From NCBI GenBank assembly GCA_002104905.1, contig MCFE01000364.1, positions 23,191 to 87,190 on the forward strand: a stretch of DNA of 64,000 nt, given 5' to 3'. The notes below the pieces were generated by a model, which did not search any database, was not told the origin of the DNA, and worked only from the letters and a program-made list of their open reading frames with translations. A program made the position numbers and the translations under genes. The DNA is from Basidiobolus meristosporus CBS 931.73. Its lineage: Eukaryota; Basidiobolomycota; Basidiobolomycetes; Basidiobolales; Basidiobolaceae. Shown here piece by piece: positions 1 to 11,245 of this stretch; the stretch's first letter is position 1; each line of letters begins with the position of its first letter.

Positions 1-590
1 AAATACTGAGGACAAATGTGCACATGGAGACACCTATGCCTATGGCATTAAGAAGCTAAGCAGCACCAATGCATGGGTGATTGGTTAAGTAATGCAAAGT
101 TGGGATGGGTGCAACAAGCAACTAATTCTTTTCAGGAGAACTCTACCAAGATATGCCAGATTTCTCATGGTCACAATCCAACTTCTTCAACATTCAATAT
201 GGAACTCACACAAACAAAAGCCAGAGCACACCTAAAAAGGGGGACTAGTATTCAGCAGGGAGAAGAAATATATTGGCTGAATACCAACAAGTTCTTTGCA
301 GATATTCAGGAGGTATTCATGGCAGAAGTAGCAACAACCAAGCATATACTTCCAAGATGTATATGCTACCAGCAGTACAAGGTATATGGCAACTTTGCAA
401 GTATCACACTGAAACGCCGTACAGTTGAGGTGATAGAAGTACGTAAATTGTGGCAGGTGTGTGTGTTTGTAGAGGTTATATGTTGAATACCCAAGGTAGT
501 AGTGGGTAAGCAAATATAGAGGGGTGAGTCTGCAGTGGAATATATGAATTGCACAAGGGATGGTAGAAAAAGGAAATACCATTTGGTTAA
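1..590 (+). pseudogene. Plavaka-like transposase, 3' coding end, decayed
   Basis: This stretch is closely similar to 56790-57330 in the better preserved Plavaka-like copy, starting with the shared block around the 'cacatggagacacctatgcc' string. There it lies downstream of the recognisable Tnp2-type transposase core. I infer that it is the C-terminal coding end and 3' flank of the same transposon family. A 137-codon open frame at 73-486 has no motif I recognise and is probably a remnant. The element continues off the left edge. The family assignment rests on the paralogous copy, not on a motif seen here. Confidence 0.55.
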
Positions 591-1640
591 TTGGTATGGT
601 AGCATTATACAGAGCCAGTGATAGGCCATCATACTGCCAATATAATGCCATTTGAGTCTTGCAGTGATGACATTAGAATACTGTCAAGTTTCTTGCCATT
701 TAAGGCAATTGGATGTCCTGGACAGCTGGATCCACTTAAAAGAGTTAGAGAGCGCTGATAGATCACTAGAATATCATGCAAATATTGTCACAGCACCAAT
801 AAAATTATGTCAAGTTTTATCCCTTTATTTAGCTGTACAATTAGCAAAACACCATCAAGATCCCATTAAAGATTGTTAGGAGGGTCACTAATTCCAAGCT
901 GCAGTTATTGTGACGGTCTCTTAATGGGATCTTGATGGCTGATCTGTATTGGATCCACCTGTGGGACCAAATTATTTTTCATAGGGACTTTGGCCATGGT
1001 AGGAGTGATCTCTTGCCAGCTTTAAGATCTTGCCTCTGGTTTCTCATCATGTTTCTTGCCTTATAAGGCAAGTGGATGCCCTAGCCAATTGGATCCACTT
1101 AGTTAGCTATAGAGTGCTAAAAGACAGCAACAATGCCGTGCAAATATTGTCACAGCACCAATAAAATGTTGTCATATTTTATGCCTTTATTTGGTTGTAA
1201 AATTAGCAAAACACCGTCATGATCATGTCATAAGATTGTTAGGAGGGGCACTAATTCCAAGCTGCTGGTATTATGATAGTCTCTCAGTGGGAATCTGACA
1301 GCTGAACTATATTGGATTCACCTACAGGACCAAATTATTTTTCATAGGGTAATTGGTTTGGTGGTATCTTACAAAACTAGCTGTAGGCCACCATACTGCC
1401 ATAATAATGCTATGAGAGGCTTGCAATGAGGCCATCAAGATACTGTACAACCACCATCATGTTTTTAACTTTATTTGGCTGCAAAATTAGCCAAATGATG
1501 TTGTGATCCCATCATCTGATTGTGTGGATGGTCACTAATTCCAAGCCACTGATATTATTGCAGTCATCTAAGGGGATCTTGATGGCTGATCTGGATTTAT
1601 CCACCGGTGGGACCAAATTATTTTTTGTAGGTATATACAG
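590..1640 (+). repeat. Three diverged tandem units, Plavaka 3' subterminal region
   Basis: Three degenerate units occupy about 590-990, 990-1355 and 1355-1640. Each ends in the same block: 'cactaattccaag', then a variable middle, then 'gaccaaattattttt' with 'gtagg' or 'cataggg'. The first two also share 'atattgtcacagcacca' and 'ttagcaaaacacc'. Single related blocks occur at about 35220-35545 and 57420-57540, in each case downstream of Plavaka transposase remnants. This fits a subterminal repeat of that transposon family. The repeats are seen directly; their role as transposase-binding sites is only a family-based guess. Confidence 0.6.
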
Positions 1641-3435
1641 CAAAACAAAAGTGGACCACTAGGTGCATATTGAAAAGGTCCTGAAGAAGCTAAGAGACAC
1701 AGCCTGGGAGACTGCCTTTCAGATGCTCAAGGTTGAACTTGCTAAGCTGCCAAGTTCAAGAATACCAGAATTCAGAAAAGAGCTTATTCTTTGCACTGAT
1801 GCTTCAAATTATGCTAATGGTGGAGTACTGAGCCAAGAACATGAGGGAAAGGACTACCCAGTTGCTTTTGATTCCAAGACACTGAACTCAGCGGAAAAAA
1901 GTGTCCAATGTATGAGAAGGAGATGCTTACTGTAGTACACAGCTTGAAGACCTGAAGAAGATACATTGAAGGAGTCAAGTGCTCTATGAAGACTGATTGT
2001 GACCCACCCATGTATATATTTACTCAGAGAGTATTATCCAGAAGTATGACAAGATGGAATAAATATATTTAGCAATTTGACTTAGTGTTTGTCTTTTGCC
2101 CAGGGAATAATATCACAGTTGCTGATGCCTTATCAGGACTGGACAAGTTGCACAACTCATTTGGTGCATGAATTAGTTTGGCCTAGCTTATTACCAGGGA
2201 ACTTGGAATACCAAGCCATCCTGATGATGTGAATGTAGAGATCCAGAGGATATTCCAAGATGAAGCCAGTAAACTTGTAGCATAGGATGAAACACTCTAC
2301 AAAGTGGCTGATGGAAGCCCCTTGCCATTGCCCTTATATTGCTTGCCTGAATTTAATACATATGCTACACAATTGATATGGACATCCTGAAATTGAAAAA
2401 TTTATTGCTCTGTGAAAGCCAGAGCATGGTGGCCCAGAATGAGACCAGATAATGAGAAGCTGGTCAAAACATGCCTAAACTGCTAAATCAACTTAGGCCT
2501 ACCACAGAGAATTGCTGAAGTCTTACCCCTGGAGCCGGTATGACCACTTGATAGATGGGGAATTAACCTTATTAGAAGACTGCCAGCCACCTGGAAATGC
2601 AACTGTTGGATCCCAGTAGCAATTGACCATGCCACTAAGTAGCCAGTTATTAAAGCTCTACCTGTTGCCAGTGAGCAAAAAGTTGCAAATTACATTTACC
2701 ATGAGATCTTTGTGAAGCTTGGATTCCCTGTAGCAGCTTCTTTGATAGAGGAGAAAACTTTATGGCAAAGACATTAGAAGCTTACCTGGAAATGCAGCAG
2801 ATCAAACACCTGAAAACCTTGGTATATCATCCTAGAACTAATGCAGTTACTGAACAGATTAATGGATTATATGGAAAATGCTTACAAAGTATGCAACTGG
2901 AACTGTTGGTAGAAGAGATGAGTATAAGAACAAGCACCTTTTGCCTGCAGAGCCAGAGTGCACAAAACCACCCAACAATTCCATTTTACTCAAGGAATGG
3001 ATGTGAACCAAGGGTTCCAGGATATCTCACTTGACCAAAGATTACAGACACCTTAGAAGATGAGCTCAACAAGCTAAGTACATACCCACAACTGGAACAA
3101 AGATGTCAAGAGGTACAAGCCAAAGTATTTCAAAGTGTAGAAAAGATGAGGTAGAGGCTTGATACAACTATATTGCCAGAAGCATTGACAATTTGGAGCT
3201 TTATATTGGCAAGAAAACACACTCAAGATAAGTATGCAATACAGTGGATAGAACCATTCAATAGCATCAGAGAACTGCTATTTACAGCTTACCAGCTAGT
3301 GGACAAACAAAGGAATATCTAGGCAAGTTTAGCTCATAGAGACAGACTCAGCTTGCAAGACTTGCCAATAATATTGAATCATCAAGATATGTATATTACA
3401 AAAAGAGACTCAGGAGAACACTCCAACTTTAGTAG
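1640..3435 (+). pseudogene. Ty3/gypsy-B pol remnant (RNase H, integrase), copy 1
   Basis: The frame at 1663-1935 carries the RNase H signature 'ILCTDASNYANGGVLSQE' followed by 'KDYPVAFDSKTLNSAEK', the tether/RNase H segment of Ty3/gypsy pol. Downstream, broken frames give an integrase zinc-binding segment around 2400-2500 ('VKARAWWPRMR'). At 2762-3034 there is the integrase core end, 'YHPRTNAVTEQIN', which keeps the catalytic Glu. Many stops and frameshifts separate these pieces, so the gene is dead. Gag, protease and most of RT are missing. The same family is present at 5359-14167 and 35560-39558. Confidence 0.8.
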
Positions 3436-3570
3436 GTGAGACTGAAATGATCCACTGCTTGAATATTTAGCTTAGATCAGTAGTTAGTTAAATCAACTAG
3501 TCTTATGTTTAGTCTCCCAGTACTTCAGTGTTATCTACCAAATCAGTAGTGTTAGTCAGGAGATGAATCA
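3436..3570 (+). repeat. LTR-C fragment (3' LTR of gypsy-B copy 1)
   Basis: The sequence is the reverse complement of the end of the solo LTR at 28798-29165, sharing the blocks around 'gcttgaat', 'tatgtttag' and 'aatcagcaga'. It follows the gypsy-B integrase remnant in sense orientation, as a 3' LTR should. Only about 135 of roughly 365 bp remain. Plavaka-like DNA takes over at about 3580. Confidence 0.6.
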
Positions 3571-3579
3571 GCAGACCCG

Positions 3580-5358
3580 TACCAGACTGAAATTGATATA
3601 TTATCCAGTCATCCTATATCAGAATTTCTTCCAGATTTCTCTGTGGCATTGCATCTTTTTTACTAGCTACTGCACCTAGCTGCCTCATTAGTTCCTTGGA
3701 ATAAGGTGACATGTACTTGCTAATATCAGTGGTGTCAATGTCTTGATTATTGTTTACTTGTCTCCCAACAGAGGCACTGCCTTAGCTATTTTTATTTGCA
3801 TGAGCATTATTGATGGCTAGCAGCTCTGCAGAGATTTTCCCCTACCTAATTAACTAAGGGCCTGAGGAGACCTCATTGCTACCTTGGGAGGCCCACTGTC
3901 AACTTGGCCTTTTTGTATGTAGCACTGCTTGCTGCACTGGATATCAGGGTGCACTATTAGCCATCAATTATTTTACTGCTCTCTGCAGTGTGGATTGGTT
4001 ATGAGCCAGTCAGATTTGCTTTATTTTTGGTGGCACATAAACAGAGGTTTGTCAAATCATAGGGGATAAAGTGTTGCCTATATGTGCTACCATGGTGCAA
4101 CAGCTTTATTTTTAGTGCATACCATAGTAGGTCATCATTGAATATTACCTTCATTTAGGTATAGTGCTTCAAATACAAGACTGTCTCAAATTCAAATGAA
4201 TATCAACAAAAAGATGCAACAATACTATAATTTTATTAGATATCAGGCTGTTTGCCCAATATTCCAGTCTACATTGATGCAATGTAAAACAGAAGAGAAA
4301 CATGTATGTTGCAGTTATAGTAAGCCTCCCAGCAACAAAGCATGCAAACTTCATATGAAGTATTAACAAGATCATGGCCAGTGTTTTGCAACACAAGTCT
4401 GACTTAGGCATTTGACAGTGGCTACATTACCAAAAAAATCTGGCTGGCCACTCTGTATTTTTGGAATTACCTCTGACTTGTCATCTCAAAAATGTTATAA
4501 ACTTTTTAGTGTTGACCTTAAATTTTTGTATTTTAATTCAAAATTTCATGTTAGATAATCCTCAATAGATTTTGGCCTAACTTTGAGACATCAAACATTA
4601 CTACACTCTCTCAAAAATCAAAGCTCTTGCAACTAGCCATGCATTATAAAATGTATAAACACAGGGTAGATTATCATTATGCTCCAGAATTAAAACTCAA
4701 GCAGATATCTAATTTTTAAGCAGTGTCTTTGAACCTCAATATAGAAATCTATATGCCCTGAAGCACCGATATGTGGTAAGGCTTGCTGATGAATTGTGAG
4801 CTTGCCTCCCCTCACAATAATGCTCTGCACAAAACCTGCTAGATCCCATTGTGCAATGAGATAACAGTGATAGAAAACTGCCAAGGATACTCCATGAAGT
4901 CAAATGATCCACATATACAATATGGTAGTGAATGATGAAATCTAATAGCTGAAGGAGTGATATGTTTCTAGTAATGTCTGCAATGGGTACCTTGGGAGCT
5001 TTATGCTACTGCATCCTAATATTACTCTTGGATGTTGCTTATCATATTCAAGCTACAAGTCAAAGACTGTACTATATTTGACAACATGAAACCCAAAGAC
5101 TGACCTAATACCAGCATGCTTCAACAGTTATATTCATTCACAGCAGACATTGCCACCATTGCCAGATATGCAATTGTCTGGATTTCACAATAATAGAAAG
5201 AAAACATTCTTAGCACTCTGTGTATGTTCCAATAGTACCCCACTTAAGAAAGCTCATGCAGTCCAAAAGTTATGGTAGCTCTGTAATATACTGCCCTTGG
5301 TATTAGATAACTACTAACAGTTTGAATATATCTGATGATAAGCAAAACAGACTACTAA
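3580..5358. pseudogene. Plavaka-like copy 3: accessory ORF (-) and transposase 5' half (+)
   Basis: From about 3600 to 4050 the minus strand matches the accessory ORF that is better seen at 51915-53373. From about 4290 to 5358 the plus strand aligns with transposase copy Y: the N-terminal cysteine/histidine block around 4310-4400, a middle block at 4820-4960, and the segment before the Tnp2 core at 5110-5290. Both frames are full of stops. The copy is cut at 5358 by gypsy-B copy 2. It resumes at 14168, where a short stretch matches the sequence expected after the empty site 'cagctaagaagtaagag' at 55548. Confidence 0.65.
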
Positions 5359-5429
5359 TGTTACAAGTCTTTTTATATGTGTTATAGAGGAATAAGGAGT
5401 TTAGCCAGCATTGTATTCATGATGACTTA

Positions 5430-5797
5430 GGCAACTAGTGCTTGGTATCTGTTCTCATCCCATCTACTAACAGCTCCAACTGAGTATAAGATCAGCATTT
5501 TTGAGATAGTCCATTAAACCACTCTGTGACTCTTTAAGCTCTGGGGTGATATGCCAATGCTGTCAAATGTGTCATCTGTTGCACTTCCAGGTAAGCATAT
5601 AACATCTTTGCTGTGCTCTTTGCTTTTCTATCAGATAAGGCTTCCATAGAGCATCTAAGCTTCATTGGGATCTTATGGTAGATTAAACTTGCAACGTCCT
5701 GCTCACTTGCTATTAGTGCAACTTTGGCAACCGGCCATTTAGTGTCATGGTCAATATCTACTAAGATCTACCAGTAACACTTCCTAGTAGTAGATAG
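5430..5797 (-). pseudogene. Gypsy-B copy 2 integrase core, 3' part
   Basis: Read on the minus strand, this aligns with the integrase region of gypsy-B copy 1. The part near 5700-5797 corresponds to 2590-2670, and the part near 5470-5530 to 2855-2930, giving an 'LELLVDGMRT'-type segment. It is continuous with 12570-12830 once the gypsy-A insertion is removed. Stops interrupt every frame. It joins directly to a 75-bp LTR-C remnant, so the pol 3' end and most of the 3' LTR are deleted. Confidence 0.65.
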
Positions 5798-6184
5798 TGT
5801 GGGTTATTACTGACTGTACTTGGTGAGTGGGAGAGCTTGTAGGTCAAGTCAGTACCACTTGGTTCAGAATAGCTTCCGATAGAAGGTAGCAAGGTAATAA
5901 AGACTTCTGTTTATTTTGTCCAAATCTTGTTGTTCTTCCTGGTTCACTTGGGTAGATATATATATCACTTGGGGGGGCTTAGACAATAGACAATGTGTTA
6001 TAAAATAGGGGTGTGAACACCTTCCTGTTATGGTAAGTGTTCTAACTAGATAAGGGCAGGGATAGGAGGGGAGGACACGTGGGGGAATCATAGGGAGGGT
6101 ACTGGAGGACTTCGGGTAGGACTCTGGAGGGAACTCTTGGGAGAACTCTTGGGCGAAGAGTGGGTACTACATTGAGTACTCACA
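5798..6184 (-). repeat. 3' LTR of gypsy-A copy 1
   Basis: On the plus strand it begins 'tgtgggttattac' and ends 'gagtactcaca', the TG...CA pattern in either orientation. It differs from the partner LTR at 12183-12569 at four sites only, two of them C/T or G/A changes at CpG. The internal sequence next to it (6185-6205) lacks a purine tract on the sense strand; the G-rich run is on the opposite strand. Confidence 0.93.
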
Positions 6185-6228
6185 TATCCCGGGGGTTAAG
6201 TGGGAGCTTTGTCCTTGAAGTTCTTTGA

Positions 6229-7523
6229 CTAACTCGCTTCTCCAGGATCAATTTTGTTTACGGAGCATGGGGAGTCACCGTAGTACCATTGCTGGTTGTC
6301 ACTCGCGAGGGGATCGCGGGCAAGTACCTGATACCATTTGGCGGCAGAGTGGGGTGCGGCCTGTGTTGCTTGAGGGATGTTTTCCACAGAGCCAAATAGT
6401 TGGCAAACCATAGGGTTCTGGGTAAGTTCCTCGGGAGGGTCGGAGAACGAGAAAAGGTGCAATAGCGCAATAAAGTCTTGCTTCTTTATCTTGCAAACGT
6501 TATCGGGGCTTGTCCTTTTTGTGTTCAATATGACGGCGGGGGACCTTTTGAAGAGGGCGTACACTCGGTCGGCAGTCACCCATTGTCGATAACGAGTTTT
6601 TGCTTCTTCCGAGACATATTGTAGTTCTTCCGTAGAAACTGTGGCGCGATCGAGGCGCTTTTGTACTCGCCTCATGGTTTCTACAGAATCCGCGGCAGTT
6701 TCTTCGGCTTCTTGGAGTTGGACTTTGTACTGATTCCTGAGTTGTCCTATGGTAAACCACTGTAATAGTTGTAACACAGCAACTTGGTGGATTGCATGGG
6801 TTAACTGGCCGGTGTATTTAATCCGTTCGCGTATCTTCTCTAAGATGGTTCCTTCTTGGAAATGCGGTTCGAGATGTTTGCGAATTTCTCGGAGGAGTCC
6901 TTTGATCGGGAGTTCTACTTCTGGTGCTCTTACAGCTTGTACCAGGTCTGCGTATACCTCAACAACCGTGGTACCTATTAATGGCAAGTATGCAACAAAA
7001 CAGGGGGGCTCTCAAGGTCTTGTGAGGGCATGACAGTTGATTCCTTGTGTCTTCTGTCTGACTGTGTCCAGTATGGATACGGGAATCAGCGCGGCGTCCT
7101 TCTCCTTAATGATCAAGGAACCTCCTCTTAGGTGGTACACGGTCTTCTTGGGTAGTATCTCCATGCTTTGTATTGGCGTGGGTAACTTGTCTTGTCCCTC
7201 TCTGATCGTGTCTCGTATTAGCGTGACTGCTCCGGCAAACGACTCTTCATAGGTGGCTCTCGTTGTACGTAACGCTTGTACCATATCTCTTAACACTTGC
7301 AGGTTGGTTTTGTTTTTGATATCATCTTGGTTCTTGCTAGTGAGAGGGGTATTGCCAGTTTTGGGTGAACTGTTTCCTTCGGCACTTTCCATATGCATTC
7401 TTTTGTTCTCCCCTTTGGGCAAACTCCCTCGCGCATATTATTTGTACCTATATCGACTAAAATCTCCTCTAATAAACTTCGAATGTATCCCGTGTCTTCC
7501 TCTATCCTTATCCTGATAATCAT
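6229..7523 (-). pseudogene. Gypsy-A accessory ORF between integrase and 3' LTR
   Basis: Two segments in the same frame, 7422-7012 and 6987-6229, are separated by one TGA (7012-7014). Together they would encode about 390 residues. A further open stretch (7523-7290) begins 'MIIRIRIEEDTGYIRSLLEE' in another frame and may be the N-terminus before a 1-bp shift. The protein looks helical and charged, with runs such as 'LREIRKHLEPHFQ' and 'QEAEETAADSVETMRRVQKR'. I see no signal peptide, membrane segment or glycoprotein-like feature, so it is not obviously env. The same ORF, with the same TGA, is present in gypsy-A copy 2 (39975-42070), so it belongs to the family. Its function is unknown. Confidence 0.7.
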
Positions 7524-7527
7524 TTAA

Positions 7528-9885
7528 TCACACTTCGGTCTCAGTGATGATCGGTGGATCATCATGAAACGGTTTCAGATGGGCTAGCGCTACGTTGCTG
7601 ATTGTCTTATTATTCAGGGTGATGGTGTACTTTGGTCCGTGGTCTGAACTGATAACGGTGCATGGGCCAATCCATCGGGGTGTAAATTGTGGGCGGAACT
7701 TGAGGCCTGCAACGGTTTGGTCGTACCACACCTTATTGCCTGGTTTCCACTTTCATCTCGTTATTTTCTCATTTTTGGGTGGAGGGGGAAGGTGCTTGTC
7801 AACATTTTTGAATACTTTTATGTATAGGTGGGCGATACGGTGTATCAACCTTTCTATATAGTTGTTATGTGTCATCAGGGGGACACCTTCCATCGTCAAT
7901 CCAGCTTCCTCCCGCCACTTGGGTCTTCGTCCATATAGGATTTCATATGGGGAGAAACCCGTCGTTTTATTCGGTGTGGTGCGCATTGCTAGGAGTGTCA
8001 GTGGGAGCAGCTCAGCCCATGATTGGGGAAGTTCCCAGTGAAGCTTCTCTAGTATGCGGCAACACGTCTGGTTCATCCTCTTGGTTAATCCGTTAGTCTG
8101 GGGGTGATACGCGGCCGTGAAGACTTGTTTCACGCCCATCATTTCGCACAGGTGGGCCACGGTGTCGTTCAGGAAGGAACCACCATTGTCGGACAGGAGT
8201 ATCTGAGGATATCCGTGTTGGCAGATGAGGTGTTCTAGAATGAATTGGGCGGTTGTCTTCTGATCTTTATTGCGGACGGCTTGGGCTTCTACCCACTTTG
8301 AGAAATAATTGGTAGCGATTATTATGTATGGTTCTCCTTTCTTTGTTTTCATAAAGGGGCCAACAAAGTCGATCCCTACTTGGTGGAAGGGCAGGTCAAC
8401 CGGTATTGGTGCGGTTGTCCCTATCTTCTGACTCCGGTTGAATCTTTCGCAAGTGGTGCATCTTTGTAACGTATTTGTAACGTCGGTCATCATTTTTTGC
8501 CAATAAAACGTTTTTCTTAACATCTTATATGTTGTTAGGGGGTTAGCGTGTCCTAATGACATATGTCTTTCTTGTATGATTTCTTCACGGGCTGCTAGTG
8601 GGGGTACCTTGGCTCTGGACTGTCCTTGGAGGAACCATAGTCGATTTTCTTGTACTTTGTACTGACACCATTTCCTTCGAAATTCTCTCTTCTGTTTGTT
8701 TGTAACGACGTGTTTGGGATACCTCCCTTTCTTTTTAAAGCAGATTACGTCCTCGTACTCATCACTGACACGTATTTGGCAAACGGGATAGCGACTGAGG
8801 AAGTCTGCGTCCTGGTGTTTCTTGCCAGCGCGGTGAATTATTTCAAGGTCGTATTGCTGTAGTCGTAGGGCCCAACGTGCTAGTCGGCCGGTAAAGTCTT
8901 TAGTTTTCATCAGCCAGACCAGTGCGCTGTGGTCCGTTACTATTGTGAATCGGCGACCATGTATGTATGTATGGAATTGTTTAATTGAATAAACAACAGC
9001 CAGACATTCTATCTCGGTAACGGGGTAGTGGCGTTTGTGTTTGTTTAGCAAACGGCGCACGTAACCAATTGGGTGGAATTCGCCGGGTTGGTGGTATTGT
9101 CCCAGTACGGCGCCTATACCGGTGAGGCTTCCATCACAGTTAATAAAAAATCTTGCATCCCAATTGGGAGATCGTAACACTGGCGGTGACGTCAGGGAAT
9201 GTTTCAGCTGATTGAATGCTCTCTTTTGAGGCTCCGACCATACAAAACACTGGCCCTTTTGCGTCAATTTGTATAGGGGGGCTGCTATCGTCGAAAAGTT
9301 TTTGACAAAGCGGCGATAGTAGCCGGCTAATCCTAGGAATCCCAACACTGCATTAATGTCCTTTGGTGCAGGTGCATTTTGAACGGCTTTCAGGAGTGAC
9401 GTAGATGGGTATATTCCATCTGCCAAGATCTCGTGGCCCAGGAACAACAATTTCGTATACAGGAAATGGCACTTCTTGGGATGCAGTTTGAGTTGGTTCT
9501 CAAGGAGGGCTGTCAGGATACGTTGCACGTTGTGTATATGTTCTTCTACATTGGGGGAATATATCGTGATGTTGTCCAGATACACGAGGCCGCATTCCCA
9601 TCGTAGATTTCCTAGCACCTTGTCGATCATCCTTTGGAACGTGGCGGGGGCATTGCACAAGCCAAAGGGTAGTTGGTTCCATTTGTATAATCCAAACAAT
9701 GTTATAAAAGCGGTTTTGGGTCGATCTTCCGGGGCTACTTCTACTTGCCAATACCCGGAGATTAAGTCAAGAGAGCTAAAATATTTAGCTCCAATTAATC
9801 TGTCCAAGAGGTCGTCTATTCGCGGTAGCGGATACACGTCCTTCCGGGTGACGGCGTTCAATTTCCGGTGGTCAATGCAAAAGCG
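7528..9885 (-). pseudogene. Gypsy-A copy 1 pol: RT, RNase H, integrase
   Basis: A 702-codon frame (9861-7753) carries RT ('[15 protein letters not shown]'), RNase H ('FFINCDGSLTGIGAVLGQ'), the integrase HHCC zinc finger (H and H near 'HMSLGHANPLTTYK', then 'RCTTCERF') and the integrase core ('GIDFVGPF', 'LLSDNGGS'). After a TGA at 7753-7755, the same product continues to 7528 with the integrase C-terminal 'RWIGPCTV' segment. Two catalytic sites look altered. The RT box reads YLDN (9571-9582) instead of YLDD. The integrase DDE glutamate reads K in 'TNGLTKRMN' (8080-8082). A further TGA at 9886-9888 separates this frame from the RT N-terminus. Confidence 0.9.
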
Positions 9886-11245
9886 TCACTTTCCGTCTTT
9901 CTTTGGGACTATCACTACGGGGGAGGCCCACGGAGACTGGCTCTCTGTAATGATGTTGTCTTTTAATAAAGTTTCAATCGTCTCTTTGATAGTCTGTGTC
10001 AATTTTTGAATTCCTATAGGCTTTTTGCTTGATGGGGTATTTGTCGGCGAGGTGGATTTGGTGATATACCCCAGGTATATGACCAATTACTTGGTTCTTA
10101 GAGAATACTCGGGCAAGCGGACGTATTCCTTCTAGGAATTTGTCTTGTAACGTAGGCGGTAGACCGGGGTCCACATCTAGTTCGGGGAGTTCTTCTTCTG
10201 GTTCTTCGTTTGGAGGTGGTCCTTGGTCGTTTCCGTTGACTTCCTCTAAGTTTAACAATGGCACTCCTCTAGGCAATGTCACCGTGTGTCGCCTGTTGTT
10301 AACCACTAAGCATTTCAGGCTTTGCGTTTCAAATTTTGGTGGTATCCATACTTTAGGGATCAAGATTCCTTCCAGTTGCTTGGATGCTTTTGCTGCGGTT
10401 ATCATTCTTCCGCTTGTTGAATAAGCTATTGGTGTTTCTAATGAGATCACCGTCTCACTGGCGGGTGGTATTTTTATCACCTTTTGTGTGATGATCGGAG
10501 ACTGCGACGGTTTCACCTCTTCGATTGTCACACTGTTGCTACGCGCCTTGCTCTCATCGGTGATATGAATCAGTGGGATACTCTTGGTATCCCACCTGAG
10601 TTCAGATGCACTGTAAAGTATATCCATCTTATGTTGGATAAACCAACTCTCGCCAATGAGTAAGTCGTTGGCTGCGACGGGTAGGACCACGACATCATGG
10701 CGTATTATCAAGTTGCCTAGCCAAATGGGGCAATTAGGCACCACACCTACCGTTGTATCCAGTTGGTCATTTGCTAGCCGTACTCGAATGGTGTTGTTGG
10801 GGACTATATTTAGTTTTAGACGTTTCGCTAATGACTCTGACATGATCAACGTAGAGGATCCTGTGTCGATAAGGGCGAGAATCTCCTTATTCTCTATACG
10901 TACCTTTACGTATGTACCTTTATTTGGTTTTTGCAGGACCGTCTGGTTGACATGGAGGGTCGTTATCTCCTTCAATCCCTCTATCAGTTCCTTGACTAGA
11001 GCCGGGGCCAGTCCCAGTAAATTGGTTATTGGGAGGGTTGCCTTGGTTTGCTCTAGTACCTTCATTATGGGGAATAGGCCATGGGAAGACGTGCTAGCGT
11101 TCTTCGTTCGCTTTAACACTTCTTCCCAAGGTTCATTCCGTACTTCTTCACCTAATTCCGCGCTCTTTCCTTTTGACAGAACCTCTACTACAGGTTCCTT
11201 TGCCTCCTCTCTAGAAGCATCATGTCGACGCTTCTTCTTCCGCAC
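9886..11245 (-). pseudogene. Gypsy-A copy 1 protease and RT N-terminus
   Basis: The 423-codon frame 11245-9974 contains the aspartic protease motif 'ALIDTGSSTLIM' near residue 127 (about 10859-10872). It runs into the RT entry region 'GVYHQIHLADKYPIKQKAYRN'. A 2-bp deletion at about 9990, judged against copy 2 at 44540, then shifts the frame. RT continues in the 10086-9886 frame, ending 'SPWASPVVIVPKKDGK' before the TGA at 9886-9888. Aspartic protease matures Gag-Pol in this class. The break means no full Pol would be made from this copy. Confidence 0.88.

Noticed and set aside
5864-6091. Frame duplicated at 12249-12476
   Set aside because: Both lie within the two LTRs of gypsy-A copy 1; the match reflects LTR identity, not a duplicated gene.
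6229-7523. Envelope gene of an endogenous retrovirus-like element
   Set aside because: Position fits, but there is no signal peptide, membrane span or cysteine pattern; left as an unassigned accessory ORF.
9476-10009. 177-codon plus-strand frame
   Set aside because: It is antisense to the gypsy-A reverse transcriptase, whose motifs are clear on the minus strand.
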